DNA of 64,000 bases from Marinobacter sp. NP-4(2019) (GCF_003994855.1 NZ_CP034142.1:3844001-3908000); one strand, 5' to 3'. Positions 52,832 through 62,312 are shown, counted from the stretch's first letter. The notes: generated from the sequence alone by a model not told the origin. A program made the numbers and translations.

Positions 52832-54202
52832 TCAGCCGCCGGATTTACCGCGTCGCTTTTTCACCAAAGCGGGGGACGGTTTCAGGGATTCAGCACCATA
52901 AACAACCCAGTTACCCAACATGACCCGGGCGGGTGGGTATTGATCGTTGGCCACCGGCGTTCCGATGGCCTGGGCCTGAACAATCTGGTGGGTATCCGGA
53001 TCGATATAGGACACGTAGCCCTCCGGATCCTTGGGCAGAGGAATCTCGAGTCCTTCCAAAGCCTCAATCATGGCGTCTGTATCGGTGACATCACCGGCAA
53101 TGCGAATCGCACGGGCGATGGTCAACATACCGGCGTAGGCCCCCTGGGCGGAATAGCTCGGATATCGACCTGAGAGTTCATGAAAACGGGTCACGAACTG
53201 CCGGTTGCGCTCTGTGGGGGGCCAGTTAACGTGATGACGGGCAGAGAGAATCAGCCCTTGCGGTGGATCATCCTTCAAGCTTACCAGGGTTTCGTAATCG
53301 CCACCGGCATCGAAGTTGGCCACCCGCATGCGGCTGAACAACTGCGTGGTGCGCGCCTGCTCCAAAAAGGCGATGAAATCACCGCCCCAGAGAGAAACCA
53401 CCAGCACATCCGGAGGGGATTCCAGTAATGACTGGATATAAAGTGAGTAGTCGGGCTCGTACAGCTTGGGCCAGTATGTTCCGGTTTCCTCAAACGGGAC
53501 ATCATTCTGGTCCAGGGCCTGCTGGAGGTCACGCCAGGCAACCCGGCCGTATTCATAATCCGGCCCCAGGAACGCCAGTTTCCGCCAACCGGTTTTGTCC
53601 TGCAGTTCTTTCAGATAGCGCGCCCCGGCGGCGTGTGAATACCAGGTGTCACTCGACACCCGGAAATAGTAGCGATGCCCTTCCTCAAGGGACGCTCGTG
53701 ATGACGCATGATCCGTTCCCACCATAATGGTCTGGCGCTGTTTGGCCAGGCGGCTGACCGCCATACCCACGCCAGAGCTCACCATGCCGCAGAGGATGTC
53801 GGCGTTGTCCTGCTCAATGAAATCTTCAGCCATGCGCACGGCGAAGGATGCTTTGGAGCGGGAATCGTCCACAATCACCCGCAGACGGGGTGCACCGGGG
53901 TCGGAAGAGAGTTCTTCAAGGGCGAGTTGGATAGCGACAATGCTGTCCCGACCATAGCTGGCGGATCGGCCAGTCATCGGATACATACAGGCGACAGTAG
54001 CGTCGACACGGGGAACATCGCCCCCCAGCTCTACCCGACCCACTGGCGGAGCCGGTGGTTGGGCCGGCACATCGGCAAGTGTCTCACTACCGGCCAGCAG
54101 CGCAATAACCGCTAACCAAAATCGCCATGGCCGTCGGCATGGCCAGGAACGGGGCGTAGTGGACAGTACTGTCTGATACGGGCGGGTAGTCAGTCCCGGC
54201 AA
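52832..54202 (-). CDS. Second periplasmic binding protein of the same locus
   Basis: Encodes 456 residues. An N-terminal extension leads to a hydrophobic signal stretch (about 27-43, RFWLAVIALLAGSETLA), then a Pro-rich linker and a type I periplasmic binding fold. CMYPMTGRSASYGRDSIVAIQLALEEL and FLGPDYEYGRVAWRDLQ are its landmarks. It is clearly related to, but different from, the downstream binding protein. It could serve as an alternate ligand receptor or present the ligand to the sensor kinase. The start is a TTG at 54202 with GGGAG six bases before it, and no ATG is available in frame. A sigma-54 promoter precedes it. Confidence 0.85.
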   Translation of the reverse strand: MPGLTTRPYQTVLSTTPRSWPCRRPWRFWLAVIALLAGSETLADVPAQPPAPPVGRVELGGDVPRVDATVACMYPMTGRSASYGRDSIVAIQLALEELSSDPGAPRLRVIVDDSRSKASFAVRMAEDFIEQDNADILCGMVSSGVGMAVSRLAKQRQTIMVGTDHASSRASLEEGHRYYFRVSSDTWYSHAAGARYLKELQDKTGWRKLAFLGPDYEYGRVAWRDLQQALDQNDVPFEETGTYWPKLYEPDYSLYIQSLLESPPDVLVVSLWGGDFIAFLEQARTTQLFSRMRVANFDAGGDYETLVSLKDDPPQGLILSARHHVNWPPTERNRQFVTRFHELSGRYPSYSAQGAYAGMLTIARAIRIAGDVTDTDAMIEALEGLEIPLPKDPEGYVSYIDPDTHQIVQAQAIGTPVANDQYPPARVMLGNWVVYGAESLKPSPALVKKRRGKSGG

Positions 54203-54274
54203 GTCAGTCTCCCGAGCCGGTCGTTTCCGGCGTGTGGTTTTGGATTATTGTTGTAAACCAGGTGTCCGGATAAT

Positions 54275-54292
54275 AAGCAAAAAAGGGGCCAA
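54275..54292 (-). promoter_or_regulatory. Sigma-54 (-24/-12) promoter of the transport/oxidation operon
   Basis: Read on the minus strand, TTGGCCCCTTTTTTGCTT has GG (54290-54289) and GC (54278-54277) exactly 10 nt apart, with the TTTGC context of RpoN promoters. The predicted start is near 54265, about 60 nt before the first gene. The gene just upstream encodes a sigma-54 activator, which supports the call strongly. Confidence 0.85.
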
Positions 54293-54365
54293 CGTACTGA
54301 AACGGGGCAGGGGCCTGGCCTGAGAGGCCTTCAACGATCATGGTGCAGATAAAAATACGGAAATT

Positions 54366-54382
54366 TGAGCGAAATCCGCTCA
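54366..54382. promoter_or_regulatory. Activator-binding palindrome 1 (UAS)
   Basis: TGAGCG-AAATC-CGCTCA is a near-copy of the second site 33 bp away. It is centred about 109 bp upstream of the predicted sigma-54 start, in the normal range for enhancer-binding proteins. The left arm deviates by one G from the other copy. Confidence 0.75.
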
Positions 54383-54396
54383 TTCACGATGATCAG

Positions 54397-54417
54397 AATG
54401 AGCGGATTCCGCTCATT
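54397..54417. promoter_or_regulatory. Activator-binding palindrome 2 (UAS)
   Basis: AATGAGCGG and CCGCTCATT are perfect inverted arms separated by 3 bp. It is centred about 142 bp upstream of the sigma-54 start and overlaps the last two bases of the regulator gene. Two equal sites about three helical turns apart are typical for cooperative binding of activator dimers. Confidence 0.8.
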
Positions 54418-55771
54418 AACCTAGCCCCAATCGCTGCAAACGGCGTTTGAATGCATGCCGGGATAGCCCCAGATGTTCAGCAGCTTTCCCTTTGCGACCG
54501 CCGGTTTTCTCCAGTGCATTCAGTAACAGCTGACGCTCGGTCTCCTGCAAATGCTGGTCAAGGGACGCATCGGCGTAAATCTGATCGACGGATGGGGCCG
54601 GGCTGGAGCCAAAAAATTCAGCAGGCAATTGATGGGGGCGAATCAGCTGACCTGGATAGAGAATGGTCAGTCGTTCCACCAGGTTACGCAGCTCCCGTAC
54701 GTTGCCCGGCCAGCTGTAGGCGCTCAGGCAGGCCAACGTTTCTGGCAGTATAGTGATGGGTCGGCAGCCCTCTTCCCTAGCCTGGGATTCGATGAACATA
54801 TCCAGCAACTTATGAACATCGTCCTCCCGATCCCGCAGTGGCGGAATGGTCAGTTCGATGACATTCAGCCGGAAATACAGGTCCTCCCGGAAGTGCCCGT
54901 TGCGGACCTCCGCTTCCAGCGAACGATTGGTTGCGGCAATAACCCGGACATCCGCGGTAGCACTGGCGCCACCACCCACCGGGCGATAGTCACCGTTTTC
55001 CAGGAAATGCAGGAACTTGGCCTGCAGGGCAAGGGGCAGTTCACCAATCTCGTCCAGAAACAACGTACCATCGTGTGCCAGAGTCACCAATCCCGGGCGT
55101 TTCTGGTCGGCGCCCGTATAGGCCCCTTTTTCTGCACCGAAGAGTTCCGCCTCAATCAACTGCTCCGGCAGTGCCGCGCAGTTGATCTCCACAAAGGCGC
55201 CGGAGGACCGGCTACTCTGCTCGTGAATGGCCCGGGCCACCAAGGCCTTACCAGTACCGGATTCCCCCAATAACAGAATCCTGCCTGCGCTGCTTGCCGA
55301 TATCCGCTGCACCTTCTGCCAGAGTCGCTGCATGACGTCACTGTCGCCCATCAGACCGGAGGAGGAGGCCGCCCTGCTGCGATGGTAGGCCAGCTCATCG
55401 CGCATCCGGGTCCGTTCCGTCACCGAATCGATCAGGTGAAGCAGTTCATCCAGGGCAAAGGGCTTGGTCAGGTAATCCGTCGCACCGGCTTTCACTGCCT
55501 GCACGGCGGCCCGCGTATCACCGTGGGCCGAAATCATCACCACCGGAAGATCCGGATACAGGCGGACCGTTTCATTCAGGACATCCATGCCGCTCATACC
55601 TGGCAGCCGCAGGTCCAGCAACACCAAGTCGGGCAAATCCCGTTCAAGACTTGCCAGAGCATCTTCCCCCGTATGAGCACAGTTGGCGCTGTAACCAGCT
55701 TCTTGCAGCGCAAAGGTCAAAGACCGCACAAAACTCTTTTCATCATCAACAATCAGGATGTTCAGGCGCAT
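54416..55771 (-). CDS. Sigma-54-dependent two-component response regulator (NtrC family)
   Basis: Encodes 451 residues. Receiver domain (about 1-120) with phosphoacceptor Asp53 in LLDLRLPGMS, AAA+ domain (about 140-370) with Walker A GESGTGK, the sigma-54 contact loop GAYTGA and Walker B GTLFLDEIGELP, and R-finger region GNVRELRNLVER. A Fis-type helix-turn-helix ends the protein (about 410-451, KGKAAEHLGLSRHAFKRRLQRL). It should hydrolyse ATP to open sigma-54 promoters, and two palindromes plus a -24/-12 promoter lie directly past its stop. The sensor kinase gene is 22 bp upstream. Confidence 0.95.
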   Translation of the reverse strand: MRLNILIVDDEKSFVRSLTFALQEAGYSANCAHTGEDALASLERDLPDLVLLDLRLPGMSGMDVLNETVRLYPDLPVVMISAHGDTRAAVQAVKAGATDYLTKPFALDELLHLIDSVTERTRMRDELAYHRSRAASSSGLMGDSDVMQRLWQKVQRISASSAGRILLLGESGTGKALVARAIHEQSSRSSGAFVEINCAALPEQLIEAELFGAEKGAYTGADQKRPGLVTLAHDGTLFLDEIGELPLALQAKFLHFLENGDYRPVGGGASATADVRVIAATNRSLEAEVRNGHFREDLYFRLNVIELTIPPLRDREDDVHKLLDMFIESQAREEGCRPITILPETLACLSAYSWPGNVRELRNLVERLTILYPGQLIRPHQLPAEFFGSSPAPSVDQIYADASLDQHLQETERQLLLNALEKTGGRKGKAAEHLGLSRHAFKRRLQRLGLG

Positions 55772-55793
55772 AATGGCTTTCAGGAACTCTCTT

Positions 55794-57497
55794 TTATTGG
55801 TCTGTTATCAGGTTACCACTCTTGCCGGCGGGCAAGGTGACAAATACCGTTGTGCCCTGCCCAGGCAGACTGCGAAGATGCATCTCACCGCCGTTAAGCT
55901 CAACAAGTTGACGGGTAATACTCAGGCCAAGCCCCGTGCCGTCGGAACGCGTGGTAAAGAAAGGCTCAGTCACGCGGTTGAGGGTTTCTTCGGACATGCC
56001 ACAACCGTTATCGGTAATCTCCACCGTCAGGCGGTTACCGCTGCGGTAAGCTCGGAGGTGCACCATCCCTCCAGGTTTGCAGGCCTGAACCGCATTGGCC
56101 ACAAGATTGACGAGACATTGAATGATCTGGTCCGGACTAGCATAGATCGTCAAACTGGAATCACCGGTGGCACTGACCGTTACCTGACGACTGTCCGCCA
56201 GCCCGGAGGTCAGCACCGAGGCATGACGGAAAATTCTGCGGATGTCCACCTGCTGGGGCTCGCCCGGTACCGGACGGCCATAATCCAGCAGATCCCCGAC
56301 CACACGGTTAAGGCGATCAATTTCATCCTCGACTGAAACCAGCAGTTCCCTGCGCTGTTTGTCTGGCTCACGCTTCTCCAATGCCTGGACCGTCAATTTG
56401 ATCGTGGCCAACGGGTTACGTACCTCATGGGCCACGCCAGTCGCAAACTCCCCGAGCACGGCCATTTTCTCTGCCTGGACGGTACGCGCGATCATTTCCT
56501 GCAGACGGTCTGCCATCGCGTTGAAAGCGTGCGCCAAAACGTCAATCTCGTCCTTGTCGTTTCTGGGAGCCTGCAGGCGAAAATGCAGATCACCACAGGC
56601 AAAGGCTTCCGCTCCCTCTGTCAACCGGGCCACACGCCGGCGCAGACTTCGGGCAAGCGCCCAGAACAGAATGACCGTGCCCAGGACCAACACGCCGGCC
56701 AGGGCGTAAAGTCCCAACTGGGCGTTACGCAACGGACTCAGGATCTCACCTGCAGAAACCACATAATCAATACGCCACCCGGGCAACACTTCCGGGCCGG
56801 CACGAAGGTCTTTGGGCATCGTTGTCCGAAGATTACCTGTGGCATCCAGGAGTTCTCCAGTAGGCGTGCGCAAGAACGGCCGCAACACGCCGGCGAGGTT
56901 TTCTGTTCGCATCAGTTCAGTCAACGAAGCCAGCCGCACATGCAAGGCAATTGCTCCCTGTACAGCCTGTTCTGATCCGGCCCGCAGCGGCTGGCGTATA
57001 AGCAGCCAGGCGGGGCCACCCCTATCCGGCAGCCACGGGCCAATGATTTCACTGATACCAAAATCAATAACCGGCAGTCCGACCAGGGACCAGCCTTCAC
57101 GATTCCAGTACGGACGTCCGGAAGCAGCCTGGCCTGGCACCACTTCCGTCAAGTTATTTCTGCTGTCGAAAAACAGAATGCCATAGAGATCCGGTGAGTC
57201 GGCCTCCACCCGCACCAGTTCTCTGACACCTTCGGGGACTGCATCGCTGTATGCCAGATACAACGGCATGGACGGGTGGGTAGACAGGGTCTCCAGTTGA
57301 TAGATCCGGTTCTCGATGAAATTGGTTAACCGGTTGGCGTTACCGGCCACCTGGGCCTCAAGGCGCTCTCCGGCAAGTCGTTCGTTGACTGAATCCGATA
57401 CCGCAGTATAGAGCGCACTGAGCACCGCGACAGAACCAACCATCAGTGTCAGGGAGATAAATGAATAACGGCCAACCAGACTGAATCTGGGCTTCAT
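55794..57497 (-). CDS. Membrane sensor histidine kinase
   Basis: Encodes 567 residues. Two membrane helices (about 12-35 and 258-282) flank a periplasmic dCache-like sensor domain. HAMP (about 283-335), the HisKA box with the phosphorylated His in GVAHEVRNPLATIKL, and a HATPase_c domain with NAVQAC (N box), DNGCGMS (G1) and GTGLGLSI (G2) follow. It is an NtrB/DctB-like kinase for the downstream sigma-54 activator. The periplasmic domain would sense the substrate of the importer directly or through a binding protein. Confidence 0.93.
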   Translation of the reverse strand: MKPRFSLVGRYSFISLTLMVGSVAVLSALYTAVSDSVNERLAGERLEAQVAGNANRLTNFIENRIYQLETLSTHPSMPLYLAYSDAVPEGVRELVRVEADSPDLYGILFFDSRNNLTEVVPGQAASGRPYWNREGWSLVGLPVIDFGISEIIGPWLPDRGGPAWLLIRQPLRAGSEQAVQGAIALHVRLASLTELMRTENLAGVLRPFLRTPTGELLDATGNLRTTMPKDLRAGPEVLPGWRIDYVVSAGEILSPLRNAQLGLYALAGVLVLGTVILFWALARSLRRRVARLTEGAEAFACGDLHFRLQAPRNDKDEIDVLAHAFNAMADRLQEMIARTVQAEKMAVLGEFATGVAHEVRNPLATIKLTVQALEKREPDKQRRELLVSVEDEIDRLNRVVGDLLDYGRPVPGEPQQVDIRRIFRHASVLTSGLADSRQVTVSATGDSSLTIYASPDQIIQCLVNLVANAVQACKPGGMVHLRAYRSGNRLTVEITDNGCGMSEETLNRVTEPFFTTRSDGTGLGLSITRQLVELNGGEMHLRSLPGQGTTVFVTLPAGKSGNLITDQ

Positions 57498-57693
57498 GAC
57501 AACCTCATGGTTCCTGTTATCGGCAAACGATGAACAGAGTAAGTGTTTTGAGAGATTTCACCAAAACTCACACCAGCATCCTGTTCACTCCCGAACTCAA
57601 ATCTGAGTCCGACCCTTGACCGAGACGGTTTTTAAGTTACTGTAACCATTGCCCTCGATGGACTGCCCCACCGGAACCGGAGCCTGATTTCCA

Positions 57694-58632
57694 ATGCCCC
57701 CTGAAGCCCGCCTGCCTGCCCTGCTCCTGTTAATATTGACCACGCTGCTGTTGTGGGGATGTTCCCGCCAGGACATCTACGACACCGCCATCGCCTGGGA
57801 ACGTTCATCCGCAGGGCTGGAGTCAGACAGAGTGGTCGTCGGTGAACTGGACATTGCGTACCTTCGCAACAAGGACGCCACAAATGGCGACACCGTTGTC
57901 CTGATCCACGGCTTCGGCGCCAACAAGGACAACTGGACCCGCTTCGCCGGGGAGCTGACTGACGAATTCAACGTCTATGCCATCGACCTTCCCGGTCACG
58001 GTGACAGCAGCAAGGAACTGGATCTCGGCTACCGTTTCGAGGATCAGGTGCAACACGTGTCCCGTATTCTCTCAGCACTGGGAATTAACCGGACCCATAT
58101 GATGGGGAACTCCATGGGGGGCGCCATCACTGCCCTTTATGCCGCGACTTTTCCCGACCAGATCCATTCCGCCGTACTATTCGACCCTGCCGGTATTTTT
58201 GAGTACGACAGTGAACTGGTGGAACTGGTGACGGAAGGGGATAACCCGCTGATTCCCAAAAAACCGGGGGATTTCGAGCGGCTTATGGACTTTGCCCTGG
58301 AGAAGAGGCCATTTGCGCCCTGGCCGATTCTGGATGTGATGGAAGAGAAAGCCATCGCCAACCGTGAAGTCAACGAAGTGATCTTCGCCGCCATTCGGGA
58401 CACCGGCTACGAACCTCACTTTCGCAATGCCATCGAACGGATCGAGGCACCGGTATTGGTGGTATGGGGTAAGGAAGATCGCGTGATCAACTATCGCAAT
58501 GCCGATATTTTTGTCGAGCGCATTACCAATGCCCGAAAGGTCCTATTGGATGGCGTCGGCCACGCACCCATGATAGAAGTGCCAGAAGAGTCCGCTAAAC
58601 TGTTCCGACAGTTTCTTCAATCCAGCAACTGA
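57694..58632 (+). CDS. Alpha/beta hydrolase lipoprotein
   Basis: Encodes 312 residues. A lipoprotein signal ends in LLWGC (Cys24), so the protein is likely anchored to a membrane. The hydrolase core has the oxyanion HGFGANKDNW (about 72-81), the nucleophile elbow GNSMGG (Ser about 143), the acid in WGKEDRVINY and the catalytic His in GVGHAPMIE (about 292). The architecture fits monoglyceride lipase/carboxylesterase-like proteins. A plausible promoter, TTGACC (57616-57621) with TACTGT (57638-57643), lies upstream. It is followed closely by the antiporter gene (17 bp). Confidence 0.87.
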   Translation: MPPEARLPALLLLILTTLLLWGCSRQDIYDTAIAWERSSAGLESDRVVVGELDIAYLRNKDATNGDTVVLIHGFGANKDNWTRFAGELTDEFNVYAIDLPGHGDSSKELDLGYRFEDQVQHVSRILSALGINRTHMMGNSMGGAITALYAATFPDQIHSAVLFDPAGIFEYDSELVELVTEGDNPLIPKKPGDFERLMDFALEKRPFAPWPILDVMEEKAIANREVNEVIFAAIRDTGYEPHFRNAIERIEAPVLVVWGKEDRVINYRNADIFVERITNARKVLLDGVGHAPMIEVPEESAKLFRQFLQSSN

Positions 58633-58649
58633 TCCAACAGACGACCACC

Positions 58650-60212
58650 ATGCCCGAAGCTATCTGGATTATATTCGCCTTTGGCCTGGGGCTATTGGTG
58701 AAAACCGTTGGCTTGCCACCCCTGGTCGGATACCTGGCGGCCGGGTTCTTGCTGAGTAGTCTGGCAGACACCATCAACATTACTGTCGAGGCGACCAACT
58801 CACTTCAGCACATCGCTCACCTCGGTGTCCTGCTGTTGCTGTTCACCGTCGGCCTTAAGCTCAAGCTGCGCTCCATCATCAGCCCCGAGGTCATAGGTGG
58901 CAGCCTGTTCCATTTTGCCATCACCTGCGCAGTGTTCACGCCCGGTCTGTACTGGCTGATGGACCTGACGTGGAAAACCGCCTTATTACTGGCCATTGCC
59001 CTGTCTTTTTCCAGCACCGTACTGGCCGCCAAGATCCTGGAAAGCAAGCGGGAATTACGAGCCTTTCACGGCCGCGTCGCCATTGGCATCCTGATCATGC
59101 AGGACCTGATCGCCCTGGTCGTCATGAGTCTGGCTGCCGGACAGACCCCGTCCCAATGGGTATTCATCGTCTTTGGTCTGCCCCTGCTCCGCCCTCTCCT
59201 CTTCCGACTCCTGGATGCCAGTGGTCATGACGAGCTGCTGGTGCTGCTCGGACTATTACTGGCCCTGGCGCTCGGTGGTCTTGGCTTTGAGGCTGTCGGA
59301 CTGAGCCCGGAACTGGGTGCCCTGGTGTTTGGCGCCATGCTGGCCAACCACCCAAGATCTCAGGAGCTGGCCAAATCACTCTGGAGTGTCAAGGAAGTCT
59401 TCCTGGTTGGTTTTTTCCTGCAGATCGGTATCGGGGGACTGCCCGATGGCAACGCGCTGATATTCGCGCTGATCGCCTCGCTGATATTACCCCTGAAAGG
59501 CGTGTTGTTTTTCTTTTTACTGCTGGCCTTCCGGCTCCGGGCCCGCAGCAGTTTCCTGAGTGCGCTGTCACTCACCAACTACAGCGAGTTTGGCCTGATT
59601 GTCGCCAGTGTCGCTCTGCCGGAATGGCTGGTACCACTTGCTCTCACAGTCGCGCTCTCCTTCCTTATATCGGCGCCAATCAATCGCTTCGCCCACACGC
59701 TCTATGAACGTTTCAATACCCGCCTTACACCGTATGAAAGCAAACGCCATCACCCGGATGAGCAGCCAATTTCCCTCGCAAACACCAAAGTACTGATCAT
59801 GGGGATGGGACGAACCGGAACGGCGGCTTATGACCACCTATCGGACACAGAACCCCATGTTATGGGACTGGATTCTGACCCGGCAAAAGTGTCCAAGCAC
59901 CAGAAAGCAGGTCGCAACGTGGTGTTCGCGGATGCAGAGGACACCTCTTTCTGGCAGGGCCTCCATATGCCGGCCGTTGAGGCCGTCATTCTTGCCATGG
60001 GTGACATAGAGGGCAAGCTCATTGCCACCAGAAATCTTCGGAAAAAAGGCTTTTCGGGGTACATCGTGGCCCACACCCTGTACGAGGACGAAGCACAGCA
60101 GATCCGCGCAGCAGGCGCCGATCAGGCCTACCTGACCATGAGTGAAACCGGTGTGGCGCTGGCCAGTCAATTGAAGAACCGACAGGGTATTCCTGCAAAA
60201 CACCGGATCTGA
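58650..60212 (+). CDS. Monovalent cation:proton antiporter-2 family protein with TrkA-N domain (YbaL/KefB-like)
   Basis: Encodes 520 residues. About eleven to twelve membrane helices (about 3-360) form a CPA2 exchanger core, with VGYLAAGFLLS near the start and ILIMQDLIALVVMSL. The long soluble C-terminus (about 385-500) is a Rossmann TrkA-N domain with GMGRTGTAAYDHL, which binds NAD or a nucleotide and gates transport. It should exchange potassium or sodium for protons at the inner membrane. The ligand gate and exact ion are unknown. The 17-bp spacing suggests co-transcription with the lipoprotein hydrolase. Confidence 0.9.
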   Translation: MPEAIWIIFAFGLGLLVKTVGLPPLVGYLAAGFLLSSLADTINITVEATNSLQHIAHLGVLLLLFTVGLKLKLRSIISPEVIGGSLFHFAITCAVFTPGLYWLMDLTWKTALLLAIALSFSSTVLAAKILESKRELRAFHGRVAIGILIMQDLIALVVMSLAAGQTPSQWVFIVFGLPLLRPLLFRLLDASGHDELLVLLGLLLALALGGLGFEAVGLSPELGALVFGAMLANHPRSQELAKSLWSVKEVFLVGFFLQIGIGGLPDGNALIFALIASLILPLKGVLFFFLLLAFRLRARSSFLSALSLTNYSEFGLIVASVALPEWLVPLALTVALSFLISAPINRFAHTLYERFNTRLTPYESKRHHPDEQPISLANTKVLIMGMGRTGTAAYDHLSDTEPHVMGLDSDPAKVSKHQKAGRNVVFADAEDTSFWQGLHMPAVEAVILAMGDIEGKLIATRNLRKKGFSGYIVAHTLYEDEAQQIRAAGADQAYLTMSETGVALASQLKNRQGIPAKHRI

Positions 60213-60305
60213 ATCCAACGAATACCCTGTTTAGGGGATTTTACCTCGCCCTGCTTTTGCAATAGTCACCCGGCAAACACCAATAAATCTAAAAGGGTGA
60301 TCGAA

Positions 60306-62312
60306 ATGTATTCATTCAAACGGTTAGCATTGTTGTCGGCGGTTACGGCCAGCCTGGCGGTTACCGGCTGCAGTAATTCGTCCAGCAGCAACGATGATAC
60401 GGCGGACACACAAGGCACAGAGGTAGGTGGCAAAGTAACGGCCCCGGGCGGCATGGTGGCCCAACTGGAGCCCAGATCCCCACTCGAGGTCGCTGTTGCC
60501 TTTTTTGTTCCGGGCGCCGCGGCGGCCATCACCGGGCTGGAGCCGGTGGAGGGAGCGGATGTCGAACTCATCCGTGTTGATAACGATGGTAACCAGATCG
60601 GCGAAGTGCTGGCCCGGACAACCACATCCATCACCGGCGACTACACCCTGACAGTGCCCGATGGTACCAGCCTTGCCGGCAATCTCATCGTACGTATATC
60701 TGGCAGCAACAACCAACAGTTACGCTCCCAGGTGGTAGAACAGGAAGTGGATATTGACCCGATATCGGAATTTGTTCTGCAGAAGTTTATCGAGCGGGGA
60801 GCCGATCTGGACAGCCTGGAAACCGATAAAATCGTCAAGTTGCGCGGCCAGGCCGATGAATTCGATCTGACCGCAGAGGCCGATCTTTCGTCCATGTTCG
60901 CCAAACTGGATGAGGAAATCGGCGACTTCGTGGAAGGCCAGGTGGACTCCATTTCCACACCCGAAGGCGATGTCACCGAGATCGCCGGTGATTTTCGCAG
61001 TTCAGCCCTGAACCTGGAGTTGCACGATTCCGATGGTCAGGGCTTTGGTACCTTCGCCACCGATACCTACAGTGACGACTTCACCTTTACTGACAAGGGT
61101 GATGGCGAGGTGGGCGTGACCCTGAGCGCCAATGCTTCGGCCTACGCCTACCTGGGCGGCGCCGACGATGGCAGCGCCATGGTGGAGTACTACCCGGAGC
61201 TGGCGGATAACGAGACTGAGTCTTTCACCGGCACCTACAGCAGCAATGGTGTGCTGACGCTGGAAGGCGAGTTCGAAGAGGACATCGACGGCGACTTCGG
61301 GTTCCGCCACCCGCCGGTGACCTATCGCCTGCAGAAAACCACAGCGAACAACCTGTTCTTCCTACTCGCGCAGGAAGCCGCAGTCCGCTACCGCACTATC
61401 GACACCGATGAAGACGGCGAGAAAGATGCCATCGATCCGGAGCAGAAGGACGGTGACGAAGTCATGCGCTCCCTGGAATACTTTGCCCGCTTGCCAGAAA
61501 ACGCCACGAACAGCGACCTGAGCGGTGATTTTGGTCTGGTCAGCCTGTTCACCTACCTGGGAGAGGGTGCCGGCATTCGTGTCGAGAGCGAACAAAGCAC
61601 GGTATCTTTTGACGGCGCCGGTAACTTTGTCCTGACTGGCGGCAGTCTGCTTGAAATCGCCCGTGACGCCACCGGTGGCACGACAACACTGTCCGGTACC
61701 CCTGATGACGGGTCTGGATCTCTCACCCTTGAGTCAAATGGCACCATCAGTGATATCGGGGGGCCCGCCAACGGCTTCGTCAACGATACCTTCGACTTCC
61801 TGGCAGTACCGGATTTTGACGGGGCCAACCCCAACGACGGCAATGATTTCGCCGAGATCCACCACTCCCTGATGATCAAACTGCCGGACGGCTCGGCGCC
61901 GACCCTTGCCGACCGCACCTATCGGGTATTTTTACTGTCGGCGACCTTCCGAGACAATGGCAGCATCTTCCTCAACAACACCGGTTTTGACTCCACCGTA
62001 ACCTTCACCAGCGAAACGGCGGCAGAGATTACGGCCGATTATGTCTCCATCGTGAAAAGTGGAGGTCTGGCCGCGGAAGTGGGCAAAGAAACCTTTGCGC
62101 TGAAAAATACGCTGGATGTCAGCTTTGACAGTAGCGGTGCACTGAGCATGACAGCATCCCAGGCCGGCGGCGGCGATGGCGTAACCACCATGGACGGCTT
62201 TATCAGCCACGATGGCTCCCTGGGACTGCTACGTACGGCTTTCGACCCGGACGGTACAGGTCCTGCTTCAATTGAAGAACTCGGGCTGGTGGTTCTGGTA
62301 GAGCTGCCCTGA
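60306..62312 (+). CDS. Large lipoprotein, unknown function
   Basis: Encodes 668 residues. A lipoprotein signal peptide ends in LAVTGC (Cys22), with a Ser-rich tether after it. The N-terminal third includes a carboxypeptidase-like repeat (GDYTLTVPDGTSLAGNLIVRI) in front of an acidic helical segment. The rest is repetitive and strand-rich, low in Lys, high in Asp and Gly, with a DTDEDGEKDAIDPEQKDGDE stretch resembling calcium-binding type-3 repeats. It is probably surface or periplasmic. No recognised family. The ATG at 60306 follows AAGGGTG. An upstream open extension is not needed. Confidence 0.82.
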   Translation: MYSFKRLALLSAVTASLAVTGCSNSSSSNDDTADTQGTEVGGKVTAPGGMVAQLEPRSPLEVAVAFFVPGAAAAITGLEPVEGADVELIRVDNDGNQIGEVLARTTTSITGDYTLTVPDGTSLAGNLIVRISGSNNQQLRSQVVEQEVDIDPISEFVLQKFIERGADLDSLETDKIVKLRGQADEFDLTAEADLSSMFAKLDEEIGDFVEGQVDSISTPEGDVTEIAGDFRSSALNLELHDSDGQGFGTFATDTYSDDFTFTDKGDGEVGVTLSANASAYAYLGGADDGSAMVEYYPELADNETESFTGTYSSNGVLTLEGEFEEDIDGDFGFRHPPVTYRLQKTTANNLFFLLAQEAAVRYRTIDTDEDGEKDAIDPEQKDGDEVMRSLEYFARLPENATNSDLSGDFGLVSLFTYLGEGAGIRVESEQSTVSFDGAGNFVLTGGSLLEIARDATGGTTTLSGTPDDGSGSLTLESNGTISDIGGPANGFVNDTFDFLAVPDFDGANPNDGNDFAEIHHSLMIKLPDGSAPTLADRTYRVFLLSATFRDNGSIFLNNTGFDSTVTFTSETAAEITADYVSIVKSGGLAAEVGKETFALKNTLDVSFDSSGALSMTASQAGGGDGVTTMDGFISHDGSLGLLRTAFDPDGTGPASIEELGLVVLVELP

